Positions 17,955-26,991 of a stretch of DNA of 64,000 nt are shown one piece after another. The notes below the pieces were generated by a model. It ran no database searches and was not told the origin of the DNA. It saw only the letters and a list, made by a program, of their open reading frames with translations. The translations under genes were made by a program, and so were the position numbers. The stretch covers positions 186,001 to 250,000 of the forward strand of contig NYUD01000091.1 in assembly GCA_002683825.1 (NCBI GenBank). The letters run 5' to 3'. Each line of letters opens with the position of its first letter. The stretch's first letter is position 1. Origin of the DNA: Planctomycetota bacterium (GTDB lineage Bacteria; Planctomycetota; UBA1135; GCA-002686595).

Positions 17955-20452
17955 CGTCGCGGGTCGCCTCCGTTCCCCCGAGCTTTCTTCGTTTCCACGC
18001 GAATCGAGAATTCCTGGTGGTTTCGCGGTGCGATTTCGATCGACGCGGGCTTGAAGCTCAGGCCCCTGGGGATGCCCTGGAAGCTGTACGTCCCCGTGGA
18101 CAATCCCTCGACCACCGCTCGGTTCGAATCCGCGGGAACGAGCGCCTGGTTCTTGCGGATCTCGCGATTGAAGTAAGAGCTTTGGCGTTTCTTCTCGAGA
18201 CGCTGCTCCTCGGTGAGGATGGAGATCTTCTTCCTTCTCAGGTGAGACTTCAGCTGTTGGATCGCCTTGTCGCTCCCTTTGAACTCGAAGGTGGCCTGCA
18301 TGCCGGGTTCCAGCGAAACGGAGGCCTGAGCGATCGAGTCGGTCGCAACGTGCACGCGCTCGACCCGGCCTTCGACGTAGCCCTGATCCCGCGCACAGAC
18401 GACCAGTTCGAAGCTACCGGTCGGGAGCTTGGCGAGAAAACTCCCCTCCGGCCCCGGGGAGAAGCGCGATCCGCTCTGGCGGAGCATCGTCAGGGGTTGT
18501 TCCGCGTGTTGACGATAGTAGACGCGATAGCCGCGCACGGACTTGCGCGTGAAAGCGTCGACGACCCTGAGACGCACGAGTCCAAGATCCGGGAGCACCA
18601 GTTCGATGTCCACTGTCCCCGGTACGACGTCCTCGAGATTGACCGCGCGTTGGCCCTGGTAGGCGCCCAGGTGATACAGCATGCCGCCGACGGCGTGGAC
18701 CAGGAGGTGGAACGAGCCGTCCGCACGGGTTTTTTGCAAGGTCGAGTATCTCTCGCCTTCGTGCCGGGCGGATGCGCTGACTGCGACGCCGGCCAGCGGA
18801 ATACCGACCGTATCCCTCACGAAGCCGGAGATCGGAATGCGATCGGTGGTCACCTCGATGTCGTGCTCGAGCACGGCCTCCGCCTTGACGTACAGGAGAT
18901 GGCCATGGAGATCGCCACGGTGGTCGAGGTTGTTCCAGCTTTGATCGAGGGTTATCCAGACATGGGTCTCTCCCGGCGGGACTCCGTTGAGGCGGTAGAA
19001 ACCACGATCGTTGGAACGCCCCCTTCCGTCGGCGTCCCCCGCAGACCAGTGGACGTCCACCGAAGAGGGCGCTCCGTCGATACGTATCGTCCCTTCGATC
19101 GTTCCCGGCGCGGCCAGCGTGAGCTCCACTTCGGCGCGCAAGCCCATTCTGGGAAGGTGGAGGATCTGCTCGGCGCTGCGGCCGTACTCGGCATGCCGCG
19201 CCCGAAGCACGATATGCTCCGAGGGGGCGATTCCGGTGATCTCGAAGGCTCCACCTGCTCCCGAACGGAGGGTGAGCGTCGTGTTCATCGCGGTCGTGTT
19301 AAGCGGGAATCCCGGTGGCTTCACGTGCCGGGGCCGACCACGTAGGACGAGATAGGCGCCGGCGACACCGTTGCCGTGCGCGTCTAGGACACGCCCGACG
19401 ACGCTGGCTCCGCGTGTCATCGGAACGCGCACGAGCCTCTTGTTGAACTCCGTTCTCCGGTGACGAACGGAAGTTCGGCAATGGCCCTCGCTTTCGACGG
19501 TGATGAAGAGGTCTTCTTTCTCTTCCACGAAGTCGTAGTCGATGTGCCCATTCGAATCGGTGACGAAGTCCAATCCCTCGACGCGAAGGGGGAATCCGGC
19601 GAGGACCTGCCCGACGACCGGGTCGAAGAACTCGAGCGTCAACGGGCGTCCCCGGCCCAGGTAGAGGTCATAGCCCTCGTGCTGGTCGGGGTCGATCTGG
19701 AAGTCGTGCCGGCTGGGGGCGCCGCCGGGTTCGAGCGCGATGATCTTCTGGAAACGGTCGAGGCGCAGCCACGGAAGTTCATAGAACCCATCCGCTTCGG
19801 TGAGACAGGAGACCTCGTCGTGGAAGGCTCCCGCGCGCCAATGCCGGACCTCTGCTGAGATGCGTACTCCCTGCAGCGGTTTCTCGGACTCCGCACGCAG
19901 GGCGCGTCCGCGAATCGAGGCCGCAGCTCTGAGTCGGAATTCTTCATCGTGGCCGGAGTGATGTCGGAGCCAACCGGGCCGAAACCCCTCCGCCTGCGCA
20001 TAGACGTAGTAGCCCTGGACGGCCTGTAGCCCGACGAAGCGATAACGCCCTTCCTCGTCGGAGGTGGTCTCCGCCAGAGTCTTGGTCTGGGCGAAGAGCG
20101 GGGAATCCCCGGAGAAGAGCAGCACCCTGGCTCCGGCGATGGGCCGAACCTGTTCGTCGGCGAGCCTTCCGTAGACGCCGGTCTCGTCGAAGTCCCCCTC
20201 GTCCCGGGTTGCGAGCGAGGTGGGGGGGACGATGGGGGGGGCGCTCGGTTCGCGCGCGGGCGCGGTCCTCTCCTGCGCCGACTCCTCGAGCTCGACGCGA
20301 GAGAGGAGCTCGCCCGAGCCGGCGGGGAAGGGGGCCGGAGCGGTCGGGGCACTCCCCACGGCCTCTCCGGACCGATCGGCCAGCAGGGTGATCACCAGGG
20401 CGGTTCCCAGGCCGAAGAGGAGAATGGCGGAATAGAGCGTACGGTGGGCCAT
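17951..20452 (-). CDS. exported carboxypeptidase-regulatory-like protein
   Basis: An 833-residue protein of unknown role. The start at MAHRTLYSAILLFGLGTALVI gives an N-terminal membrane anchor or signal segment; the open frame is longer upstream but without a signal. The body is a string of beta-sandwich repeats resembling carboxypeptidase-regulatory-like/CNA-B-type domains, each with patterns such as G-x-V-x-D/E-x-x-x-x-P-I/L-x-G-A-x-V and DEEGRYRFVGL or ADGSFHLLV. Clear copies begin near GVYGRLADEQVRPIAGARV, IRGRALRAESEKPLQGVRI, VVGRVLDAHGNGVAGAYL and ISGFVRDTVGIPLAGVAV. Such domains are usually structural. It is coupled to the vWA gene by a 4-base overlap. Confidence 0.78.
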   Translation of the reverse strand: MAHRTLYSAILLFGLGTALVITLLADRSGEAVGSAPTAPAPFPAGSGELLSRVELEESAQERTAPAREPSAPPIVPPTSLATRDEGDFDETGVYGRLADEQVRPIAGARVLLFSGDSPLFAQTKTLAETTSDEEGRYRFVGLQAVQGYYVYAQAEGFRPGWLRHHSGHDEEFRLRAAASIRGRALRAESEKPLQGVRISAEVRHWRAGAFHDEVSCLTEADGFYELPWLRLDRFQKIIALEPGGAPSRHDFQIDPDQHEGYDLYLGRGRPLTLEFFDPVVGQVLAGFPLRVEGLDFVTDSNGHIDYDFVEEKEDLFITVESEGHCRTSVRHRRTEFNKRLVRVPMTRGASVVGRVLDAHGNGVAGAYLVLRGRPRHVKPPGFPLNTTAMNTTLTLRSGAGGAFEITGIAPSEHIVLRARHAEYGRSAEQILHLPRMGLRAEVELTLAAPGTIEGTIRIDGAPSSVDVHWSAGDADGRGRSNDRGFYRLNGVPPGETHVWITLDQSWNNLDHRGDLHGHLLYVKAEAVLEHDIEVTTDRIPISGFVRDTVGIPLAGVAVSASARHEGERYSTLQKTRADGSFHLLVHAVGGMLYHLGAYQGQRAVNLEDVVPGTVDIELVLPDLGLVRLRVVDAFTRKSVRGYRVYYRQHAEQPLTMLRQSGSRFSPGPEGSFLAKLPTGSFELVVCARDQGYVEGRVERVHVATDSIAQASVSLEPGMQATFEFKGSDKAIQQLKSHLRRKKISILTEEQRLEKKRQSSYFNREIRKNQALVPADSNRAVVEGLSTGTYSFQGIPRGLSFKPASIEIAPRNHQEFSIRVETKKARGNGGDPRR

Positions 20453-20598
20453 GGAGGTGTCGCTGCCGCATTCTATTGTCCACTTTCCTCGCGAGGAGGG
20501 GAGGCCCCCATTTCCCTCTGCGGCGGGACGGGCTAACTTGGTGGGCTTGCTCGGGACCTTACACCCCGTTGCCCCCCTTCCCTTCCATCTTCTCTCCG

Positions 20599-22566
20599 AT
20601 GCAGCTCCGACGCACACACCTCCCGCTCCTGATCGCCCCGTTCGCCCTGATCGCCTGCTCTGTGGATGAAGACGATGGTGCCTTTGTGATCCAGACGACG
20701 GCCGAAGCCGTTTCCTCGGTCGCCCCGGTTGTGGTGCGTGGAGACTGGTTGGTCTATCTGGCCTCCGAGAGCATGACCGGCATGGGCGGGACGATGCTGA
20801 ACGGGGATGGAGATGTGACCGACAACGTGGCCTTCGCCGTCAACATGGTGTCCCGCAGTTCGAACAACACCGGCGCCGCGGCATTTCTGGCGGAGATCGT
20901 GGGAAGCGATATCTATCTTGCCGTCCGCGAGTCGGACGACGACGTCGACTGGAACATGAGCGGTACGATCGATGCAGCGGACTTCGTGCTGCTCCACTGG
21001 TCGCTCACGAGCGGTGTGTTGACCTTCGTCGATTCGCTCGACATCTCCAGCACGGCCGATCCGGCGTTCGTCACGGCCGGCGGGAGGCTCTACTACTCGC
21101 GTACCGATGCGCCGGTGCTTGCGGACGAATCGAGTCTGCGCTACGTGGATGCGGCTTCGCCGATGGTTTCGATGCCCGTGTTCAACCCGATGGGTGAGGG
21201 GATGTCCGACCCCGAAGTTGTTTTCGTGGACGAAGGGCTCGTGTTCCTGGTGCTCGACGAGATCGCCGACGCGGTCGATTACAACGGGGACGGGGACACG
21301 ACGGATCCCAGAGTCTTGGCGCTCCTGGACGGCACGGACGAAGCATCGTTGATTCAGAACACGTCCCTGGCGATTCCCTCGGCGAGCGGGCCCTTCGATG
21401 CTTTCGCCAATGGGGTCCAGAACTGGGTCGTTGCGTTCCTTGTCGACGAGAACGCCCAGGGCATGACGAACTTCAACGATCCGGCGCTCTTCAACAATCC
21501 GTTGTTGCCCCCTTCATGCTCTGCGGACGACGACGAGGACGACGACATCCTGTTCTTCCTGGAATTCCAGTCCTTCTCCATGGGAACGCCTCCTGAAAAC
21601 ACCGGGATTCCGGGCAACGATCGCGTCCTCGCGTGGAGCGATTTCGTGGCCACGCTTTCCGACGAGGACGCGGGGGCCTGCGACCTGAACGAGGACGGAG
21701 ACTTGGACGACACCATGGTGCGCTGGACGCGGACCCTGCTGCCGGTCCTGCCCTCGCGCAACCCGACCAACATGCGGGCGGTCGAGACCAACCTGCCCGG
21801 CGGGGCCATGGGGGTGGCCATTCTGGAAGGTGTGATCGTCGCGGCGATCGACGAGATGAAGGATTCCGAGGACATCAACATGCGCGGGGGCAGGATCGAT
21901 GACCTGGTCGGGTGGGTCGATCCCACGGCCGGCTCGGAGGCCGTGTGGACGTTCCAGCACCAGGCCCCCTCCCCCTTCGATACGTTCGGTACGGCGGTCT
22001 TCGGCCCCTCCCCTTCCTTCGAGTCCGAGCCCTTCGCAGGGGCTTCCTGGATGGCTGCGGAAGAGACCGCCGGTCGTCTGGGGATCGCTTTTCAGGAGCG
22101 GGTGCCCTGCGCCAACCCCGGCATCGCTACCTTGAACGTCAACCTCTCGTGCAATTTCTTCATGAAGGACTCGGACTCGCTCGACTCGTTGCCCATCTGG
22201 GCCGATCTGCCCTCGGCCCCTGGATTTGGACGGGTTCTCGATTTCGACGGTGTCGGCTACGCGATCGACGCCGCGGACGCGGGCTTGGTGGTCGCCCGGG
22301 GGTTTGCCTTTTTCCGCGTCAATGAGGCCGCGGATAGCCGCGACTACAACAACGACGGCGTGGCCAACGACTTCGTCCTGTTCCGCAATCCCCTGACAGC
22401 TTGCACCCCTGTTCCCATGGCGACCTCGAGCAACGTCGACGGTCCGGTCATCTTCACGGACGGCGTTCGCGGAGCGGCCTTCCTGTCGTCGGAAGCGCAA
22501 GCGGGCCTGGACTTCAACGGCGACGGCGACCAGGTCGACCTGGTGATCCGCTACTTCCTCTTGTAG
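20599..22566 (+). CDS. lipoprotein with repeated Asp-rich (Ca-binding-like) loops
   Basis: A 655-residue predicted lipoprotein: start MQLRRTHLPLLIAPFALIACS, with lipobox L-I-A-C and the modified Cys at residue 20. The protein is acidic and contains at least five loops of the form D-x-N-x-D-G-x-x-x-D (NGDGDVTD, DYNGDGDTTD, DLNEDGDLDD, DYNNDGVAND, DFNGDGDQVD) plus a dockerin-like GTIDAADFVLL. These resemble calcium-binding dockerin or EF-hand loops. The rest has repeating beta-rich segments (VVRGDWLVYLASE, FVTAGGRLYYSR, FVDEGLVFLVLDE), probably propeller-like. Function unknown. An upstream ATG in frame would remove the signal and was rejected. The next gene begins 4 bases after its stop. Confidence 0.8.
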   Translation: MQLRRTHLPLLIAPFALIACSVDEDDGAFVIQTTAEAVSSVAPVVVRGDWLVYLASESMTGMGGTMLNGDGDVTDNVAFAVNMVSRSSNNTGAAAFLAEIVGSDIYLAVRESDDDVDWNMSGTIDAADFVLLHWSLTSGVLTFVDSLDISSTADPAFVTAGGRLYYSRTDAPVLADESSLRYVDAASPMVSMPVFNPMGEGMSDPEVVFVDEGLVFLVLDEIADAVDYNGDGDTTDPRVLALLDGTDEASLIQNTSLAIPSASGPFDAFANGVQNWVVAFLVDENAQGMTNFNDPALFNNPLLPPSCSADDDEDDDILFFLEFQSFSMGTPPENTGIPGNDRVLAWSDFVATLSDEDAGACDLNEDGDLDDTMVRWTRTLLPVLPSRNPTNMRAVETNLPGGAMGVAILEGVIVAAIDEMKDSEDINMRGGRIDDLVGWVDPTAGSEAVWTFQHQAPSPFDTFGTAVFGPSPSFESEPFAGASWMAAEETAGRLGIAFQERVPCANPGIATLNVNLSCNFFMKDSDSLDSLPIWADLPSAPGFGRVLDFDGVGYAIDAADAGLVVARGFAFFRVNEAADSRDYNNDGVANDFVLFRNPLTACTPVPMATSSNVDGPVIFTDGVRGAAFLSSEAQAGLDFNGDGDQVDLVIRYFLL

Positions 22567-22570
22567 CTCC

Positions 22571-24916
22571 GTGGATCTTTCCACCCGACTCTGGCTTGCG
22601 CCGGCCCTGATGTTCGTGGCCGGTTGCGGGAAGCCGGTGGAACCGACCGCCGCTCCGGACGGGGAGCGGTCCTGGGCGTACTTCCAGGCGCTCGCGGCGG
22701 TGTCGGAGATCGAGATTCACGTCGATCCGGGGTTGGCGCAGAAGAACGCCCTCGTGCTCTCGGGCTTGCTGGCGAATACGACCGGCTTCACTGCGTTCAT
22801 CTGCGAAGAAGGGGACGAGGTCGACCCGAGCCGCGGCCGAATCGTCATCGGGTCGGCCGACAAAGAAAAGGCAGCACGGCTAGCCACCCACCTGGATGTG
22901 CAGCTGATCGACGAGGGCGCGGGCTTTTCCTATGGCGGGCGAACGTACGCCCAACCGGGCGATGCCCTGATAGCGAGCTTCGCGGATCCGGATCGGCCGG
23001 GTCTTCCGGTGGTGCTCTTTTTCGGAAACGACGAGGAGTTCCTGGCGGAGTATCTGAACCGCATTCCCAGGCCGTGGGAATTCTGCGTGGAGATTCATGC
23101 AGACGGCGAGCTGGCCTACCGTGCACCGCTGAATGCCGATGGCACGGTGCAGGTAGACCGGGCGGTCGACTACCTGGGGCGTCGCGAAGAGTACTGGCGG
23201 ACGAAGGAGGTGATCGAGCTCGAGGGGATCACCGTCCTCGCACGGGAAGTGCCGAACAGCCCCGCCTGGAAGGTGTTTCTTGGAGGTCTGGAGGGTGCGC
23301 GTGCAGCCGTTCTTCGTTGGTTGTCGGACTCGAGAACCCCGGAGGTTGCGGCGGAGGTCTGGGTCCTGGACCACCCCGAGGACATGGAGTCTCTCTTCGG
23401 GGAGAGCACGGACCGCCTCGAAAATCCGTTTCATCCGCGCGCGTACGTGCCCTGGTTGCCGTTCAAGGTCGAGGGAGCCAACTCACTGGCGCGCGTGCTG
23501 GCGCGTGAGCTTCAGGGCCCGCCGGCCTACCCCTGGCTGTACGACGGCATCGCGATCGCAGCGGCAGGCAAGTGGTGGGGGAGGAATCTCACGGACTGGA
23601 TCGGCCATTTGAAGTCGGCGAGCTTGATGCCCGAGTTGACCGAGATCGTCGATCCAAGGGCCAGGACTCGCTACAGCCCCCATATTCTCCAGCCGGCGCG
23701 CGGTTTTCTGTTCCGGTTCCTGTTGAGGGGACCGATGAAGAAGCGAGGACGCTCGCTGTGGGCGGGGGCGCCGCTTGGTGACAGGAAGCTGGCGGTCCAA
23801 TTCGCCCAGGCCATCAAGAAAGCTGCGGTTGCAACGGCGAAGGCCGGCAAAAAGAACACGAGGAAGAGAGTCGTAACGCGTTCCGAGGTGCTCGCCTCAC
23901 CCTTTCGCAACGGGATCGCCTTGGTTGACGAATGGAGCCCCGCACTTCACTCAAGCTATCTCTCCCGATCCGTTGGACTCCAGCTTGCCCAGGCGCACGC
24001 ACGGGGGGCAGATGCTCTCTCTTTGACTGTGCGAGCGGCTTCCATGCAGCGCGAGACGCTCGTCGAGCTGCCAGGGGCCTTTCAATTCGCCTCTGCGACC
24101 GACATGGCGCTGATCAACGCTCTTCTTGCCGGTCGCAAGTTAAAGATGAGCGCGATGCTGTCCGTGCAGCCGCTGGCGTCGCCCGCGGCGACCTGGGCCG
24201 ACGGCGGAGTTCTTCTTTCGCCGGATGACATAGAGCAATTCTGGAAGCGCTATACCCGGATCATCACTCACTATGCGCTGTTCTGCCAGCTGGCTTCCGT
24301 CGACATCCTTTGCATGGGGACGGACTTGCGCGAGGCCACGAAGAAAGGGAAGCAGAAGTCCGAGACCCGAGAACTCATGGAAGAGGGTTGGAAGAAACTC
24401 ATCAAGACAGCACGTCGAGCGTTTCGAGGAGCGTTGACCTACGGTGCCAAGCTGGGTGATGAACTTCACGTGATCCAGTTCTGGGACAGCCTGGACTACG
24501 TCGGCGTTTGCTTCTATCCCAGGATGGCCAAGCCGGGGGTCGTGCCGCGGGACGGTGTGGTCGAGCGTGCCTGCGTCGACGCGTTGGAGGACGCCACAAC
24601 CCTGGCGAACCGCTGGAACCGGCCGTTGCTCATCGTTCAAGCGGGCTACCCCGCTCGTTCGCAATCCTGGCATCGGCCCGGCGTTCCGCGGGGCGACTTT
24701 GATCCGACGGCCCAGAAGCGCTTCCTGGAGCTCTTCGGGGAGGCTCTGCACAGGCCGCGCCCCGACTCGCAGGTCGTTCGTGGCGTCTATCTGTGGAGTT
24801 GGCCGGCGAGCGATTCACCCGAGTCCTCCCGGGATGGGGAGCGCAAACCGGCGGACTATGGACTCTCCGGAACCCTCGCCGAAGAGGCGCTGGAAGTCGT
24901 CTTCTCGAAGGACTAG
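22571..24916 (+). CDS. lipoprotein with degenerate peptidase-like and glycosidase-like domains
   Basis: A 781-residue predicted lipoprotein; GTG start, then a short signal and lipobox V-A-G-C (Cys19). Residues about 290-400 resemble peptidase_MA-type gluzincins (PAYPWLYDGIAIAAAGKWW matches the usual P-x-W-L-x-E-G-x-A block), but the expected HExxH is absent (SLARVLAREL instead). The C-terminal 220 residues resemble GH113-like TIM-barrel glycosidases (ASVDILCMGTDL, FWDSLDYVGVCFYP, RPLLIVQAGYP, GVYLWSWPASD). The usual acid/base Glu of the GTEL-type motif is Asp585, and the nucleophile Glu of the TE-x-GY-type motif is Gln690. If the homologies hold, both domains are catalytically dead. Family assignments are from motif memory, not a search. 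It follows the previous lipoprotein gene by 4 bases. Confidence 0.72.
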   Translation: MDLSTRLWLAPALMFVAGCGKPVEPTAAPDGERSWAYFQALAAVSEIEIHVDPGLAQKNALVLSGLLANTTGFTAFICEEGDEVDPSRGRIVIGSADKEKAARLATHLDVQLIDEGAGFSYGGRTYAQPGDALIASFADPDRPGLPVVLFFGNDEEFLAEYLNRIPRPWEFCVEIHADGELAYRAPLNADGTVQVDRAVDYLGRREEYWRTKEVIELEGITVLAREVPNSPAWKVFLGGLEGARAAVLRWLSDSRTPEVAAEVWVLDHPEDMESLFGESTDRLENPFHPRAYVPWLPFKVEGANSLARVLARELQGPPAYPWLYDGIAIAAAGKWWGRNLTDWIGHLKSASLMPELTEIVDPRARTRYSPHILQPARGFLFRFLLRGPMKKRGRSLWAGAPLGDRKLAVQFAQAIKKAAVATAKAGKKNTRKRVVTRSEVLASPFRNGIALVDEWSPALHSSYLSRSVGLQLAQAHARGADALSLTVRAASMQRETLVELPGAFQFASATDMALINALLAGRKLKMSAMLSVQPLASPAATWADGGVLLSPDDIEQFWKRYTRIITHYALFCQLASVDILCMGTDLREATKKGKQKSETRELMEEGWKKLIKTARRAFRGALTYGAKLGDELHVIQFWDSLDYVGVCFYPRMAKPGVVPRDGVVERACVDALEDATTLANRWNRPLLIVQAGYPARSQSWHRPGVPRGDFDPTAQKRFLELFGEALHRPRPDSQVVRGVYLWSWPASDSPESSRDGERKPADYGLSGTLAEEALEVVFSKD

Positions 24917-24943
24917 CAGCCCTTGGGAGTTTCGCGAATCGCG

Positions 24944-26983
24944 ATGGAGGTAGATCCGCGTCGACTGCCCCTTACGGTACTTTCCGGGATCGGCCCGGTG
25001 CGCGCGGAGCGCATGGCTCGGCTTGGGTTGCGCACGGTTGGAGACCTCCTGTTTCTTACGCCGCTTCGACTTGAACTTCGTGGGGAGCGGATGACCACGC
25101 GCGAGGCTGCCGCCGCCCTCGGGCAAAAGGTCAGCGTGCGCGGTAGGCCGGCCAAGGCCAAGCTCTTTCGACAGGGGTATAGGCGGTCGCGGTTGTCCTT
25201 CGAGTTGGTCGATGATGCGGGGACGCTTGCTGCGGTCTACTTCAACCAGCCGTGGTTGTTCGAGCGCGTGAAAGAATGGGTGGCGTCCAAGCAGGAGATC
25301 GAGCTCTACGCCCGAGTGCAAATGGGGAGTTCGGGGCCCTTTCTCGCGGCGCCCAGGCTCGTCGATGCGGCCGAGAATCGGAACTCTGTTTCTCCAGGGG
25401 AGTTCGAATCCATCTACCCGCTGACCGCGGGAATCGCCCAGGGATTTCTGGCTCGGTTGATCCGCTCTGCAGTCTCCGAGCATGCGGGAGCCCTGGTCGA
25501 TTCGCTGCGAGCCTGCGATCGCAAGCGCCTCGGGATTCCCCGATTGTCGTCGGCCGTGCTGGAGCTTCATCGTCCCAGTGGGCTCGGGGCCTTTGAGCTG
25601 GCCAAGAGACGCCTGGCACTGGAGCGCATCCTCGCCTTGCTGGCGCAGATGATTCGGAGTGCGGAACGGCGCGAGAGCGGACAGGCTCCCGAGGTGACGC
25701 TCTCTGAAGCGCAAGAGGTGGAGCTGATGGGTGAGCTGCCTTTTGTGCCGACGGCCGGACAGGTGCGCGTGATGCGGGAGATATTCTCTGATATCGCTAC
25801 TCCGACACCGATGCGACGCCTTCTGCAGGGGGATGTCGGTTCGGGCAAGACGCTCGTTGCGCTCGCCGCTCTCCTGGCCGTCGCTCGAGGCGGAAGGCAG
25901 GCGGCGTTGTTGGCTCCGACCGAAATTCTGGCTCAACAGCACTACTACGGGCTCGAGCCCTGGTTGCGGGAGCACGGGGTTCGTGTCGGCTACTTGAGCG
26001 GAACCTTGAGTGCTGCTCGGCGCAAGCGCGAGTTGTCCGCGATTCAATCGGCGGAGGTCGGGGTGGTCATCGGGACGCACGCTTTGTTCTCGGACCGCGT
26101 TGCGTACGAGCGCCTATCGCTTTGCGTCATCGATGAACAGCAACGCTTCGGCGTGGCGCAGAAGCGAGCGCTTCTGGAAAAGGGTTCCGGCGTCCACGTG
26201 CTCTTGATGACGGCGACCCCGATTCCCCGAACCCTGGCCCTCTGTCTGCTCGGCGACCTCGACATCTCCGTTCTCGATGAGAAGCCCGCGGGCAGGGGGT
26301 CGTTGGAGACGCGGGCCCTCGCCGATTCTGAGCGGCATGTGGTGCTGGCCCTGGTCGAAAAGAAGCTCGCAGCAGGGGATCGGGTGTACTGGGTCTGCCC
26401 GCGGATCGATCCCGGAGGACGGGAGGACCCCGCCTCCGCGGAGTCGGCCTTCGAGGGATTGGCAAAAGGGGCGCTCGGCAAGTACGGCATTGAACTGATT
26501 CACGGTCGCGTGGAACCGGAAGAGCGTGCGCAGCGCGTCGACCGTTTCAAGCGTGGAGTCTCACGCATGCTCGTGAGCACCACGATCATCGAGGTGGGCG
26601 TCGACGTGCCCGAGGCCACGTGCATTGTGATCGAAAACGCCGAACGTTTCGGACTGGCCCAGCTACACCAGTTGCGGGGCCGGGTCGGACGAGGGAGCGG
26701 GGCTTCGCACTGCTTCCTGCTGGCCAACGAAGAAGGTCTGGAACGGGTCAGGATCCTGGAAGAGTGCAGCGACGGCTTCGAGCTGTCCGAAGAGGATTTG
26801 CGCCGAAGGGGGATGGGGGACCTGGTGGGACTGAGACAGGCGGGAGAAAACCTCGAGGGCCTGGCGGATGCGGCCGTGGATGAGGAACTGGTGGAGTTTG
26901 CGCGCAAGCTGATGCGGCAAGGTCGGGGGCTGGTGGATCGCTACTGCGGCGAGGGCTGGGGCGGCGGAGCGGAGTTGGTTTGA
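24944..26983 (+). CDS. recG: ATP-dependent DNA helicase RecG
   Basis: Branched-DNA helicase that remodels stalled replication forks and Holliday junctions; cytoplasmic. The 679-residue protein has the N-terminal wedge region (GIGPVRAERMARLGLRTVGDLLFLTPLRL, then an OB-fold), helicase motif I GDVGSGKT (Lys302), motif II DEQQRFGV (Asp397; most relatives have DEQH), motif III TATPIPRT, and the late motifs TTIIEVGVDVP and QLRGRVGRG. The C-terminal MGDLVGLRQAG block is also typical. The ATG at 24944 (MEVDPRRLP) is preferred; an in-frame TTG at 24923 is the alternative. The stop lies 8 bases from the convergent gene's stop. Confidence 0.96.
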   Translation: MEVDPRRLPLTVLSGIGPVRAERMARLGLRTVGDLLFLTPLRLELRGERMTTREAAAALGQKVSVRGRPAKAKLFRQGYRRSRLSFELVDDAGTLAAVYFNQPWLFERVKEWVASKQEIELYARVQMGSSGPFLAAPRLVDAAENRNSVSPGEFESIYPLTAGIAQGFLARLIRSAVSEHAGALVDSLRACDRKRLGIPRLSSAVLELHRPSGLGAFELAKRRLALERILALLAQMIRSAERRESGQAPEVTLSEAQEVELMGELPFVPTAGQVRVMREIFSDIATPTPMRRLLQGDVGSGKTLVALAALLAVARGGRQAALLAPTEILAQQHYYGLEPWLREHGVRVGYLSGTLSAARRKRELSAIQSAEVGVVIGTHALFSDRVAYERLSLCVIDEQQRFGVAQKRALLEKGSGVHVLLMTATPIPRTLALCLLGDLDISVLDEKPAGRGSLETRALADSERHVVLALVEKKLAAGDRVYWVCPRIDPGGREDPASAESAFEGLAKGALGKYGIELIHGRVEPEERAQRVDRFKRGVSRMLVSTTIIEVGVDVPEATCIVIENAERFGLAQLHQLRGRVGRGSGASHCFLLANEEGLERVRILEECSDGFELSEEDLRRRGMGDLVGLRQAGENLEGLADAAVDEELVEFARKLMRQGRGLVDRYCGEGWGGGAELV

Positions 26984-26991
26984 GCTAGAAG

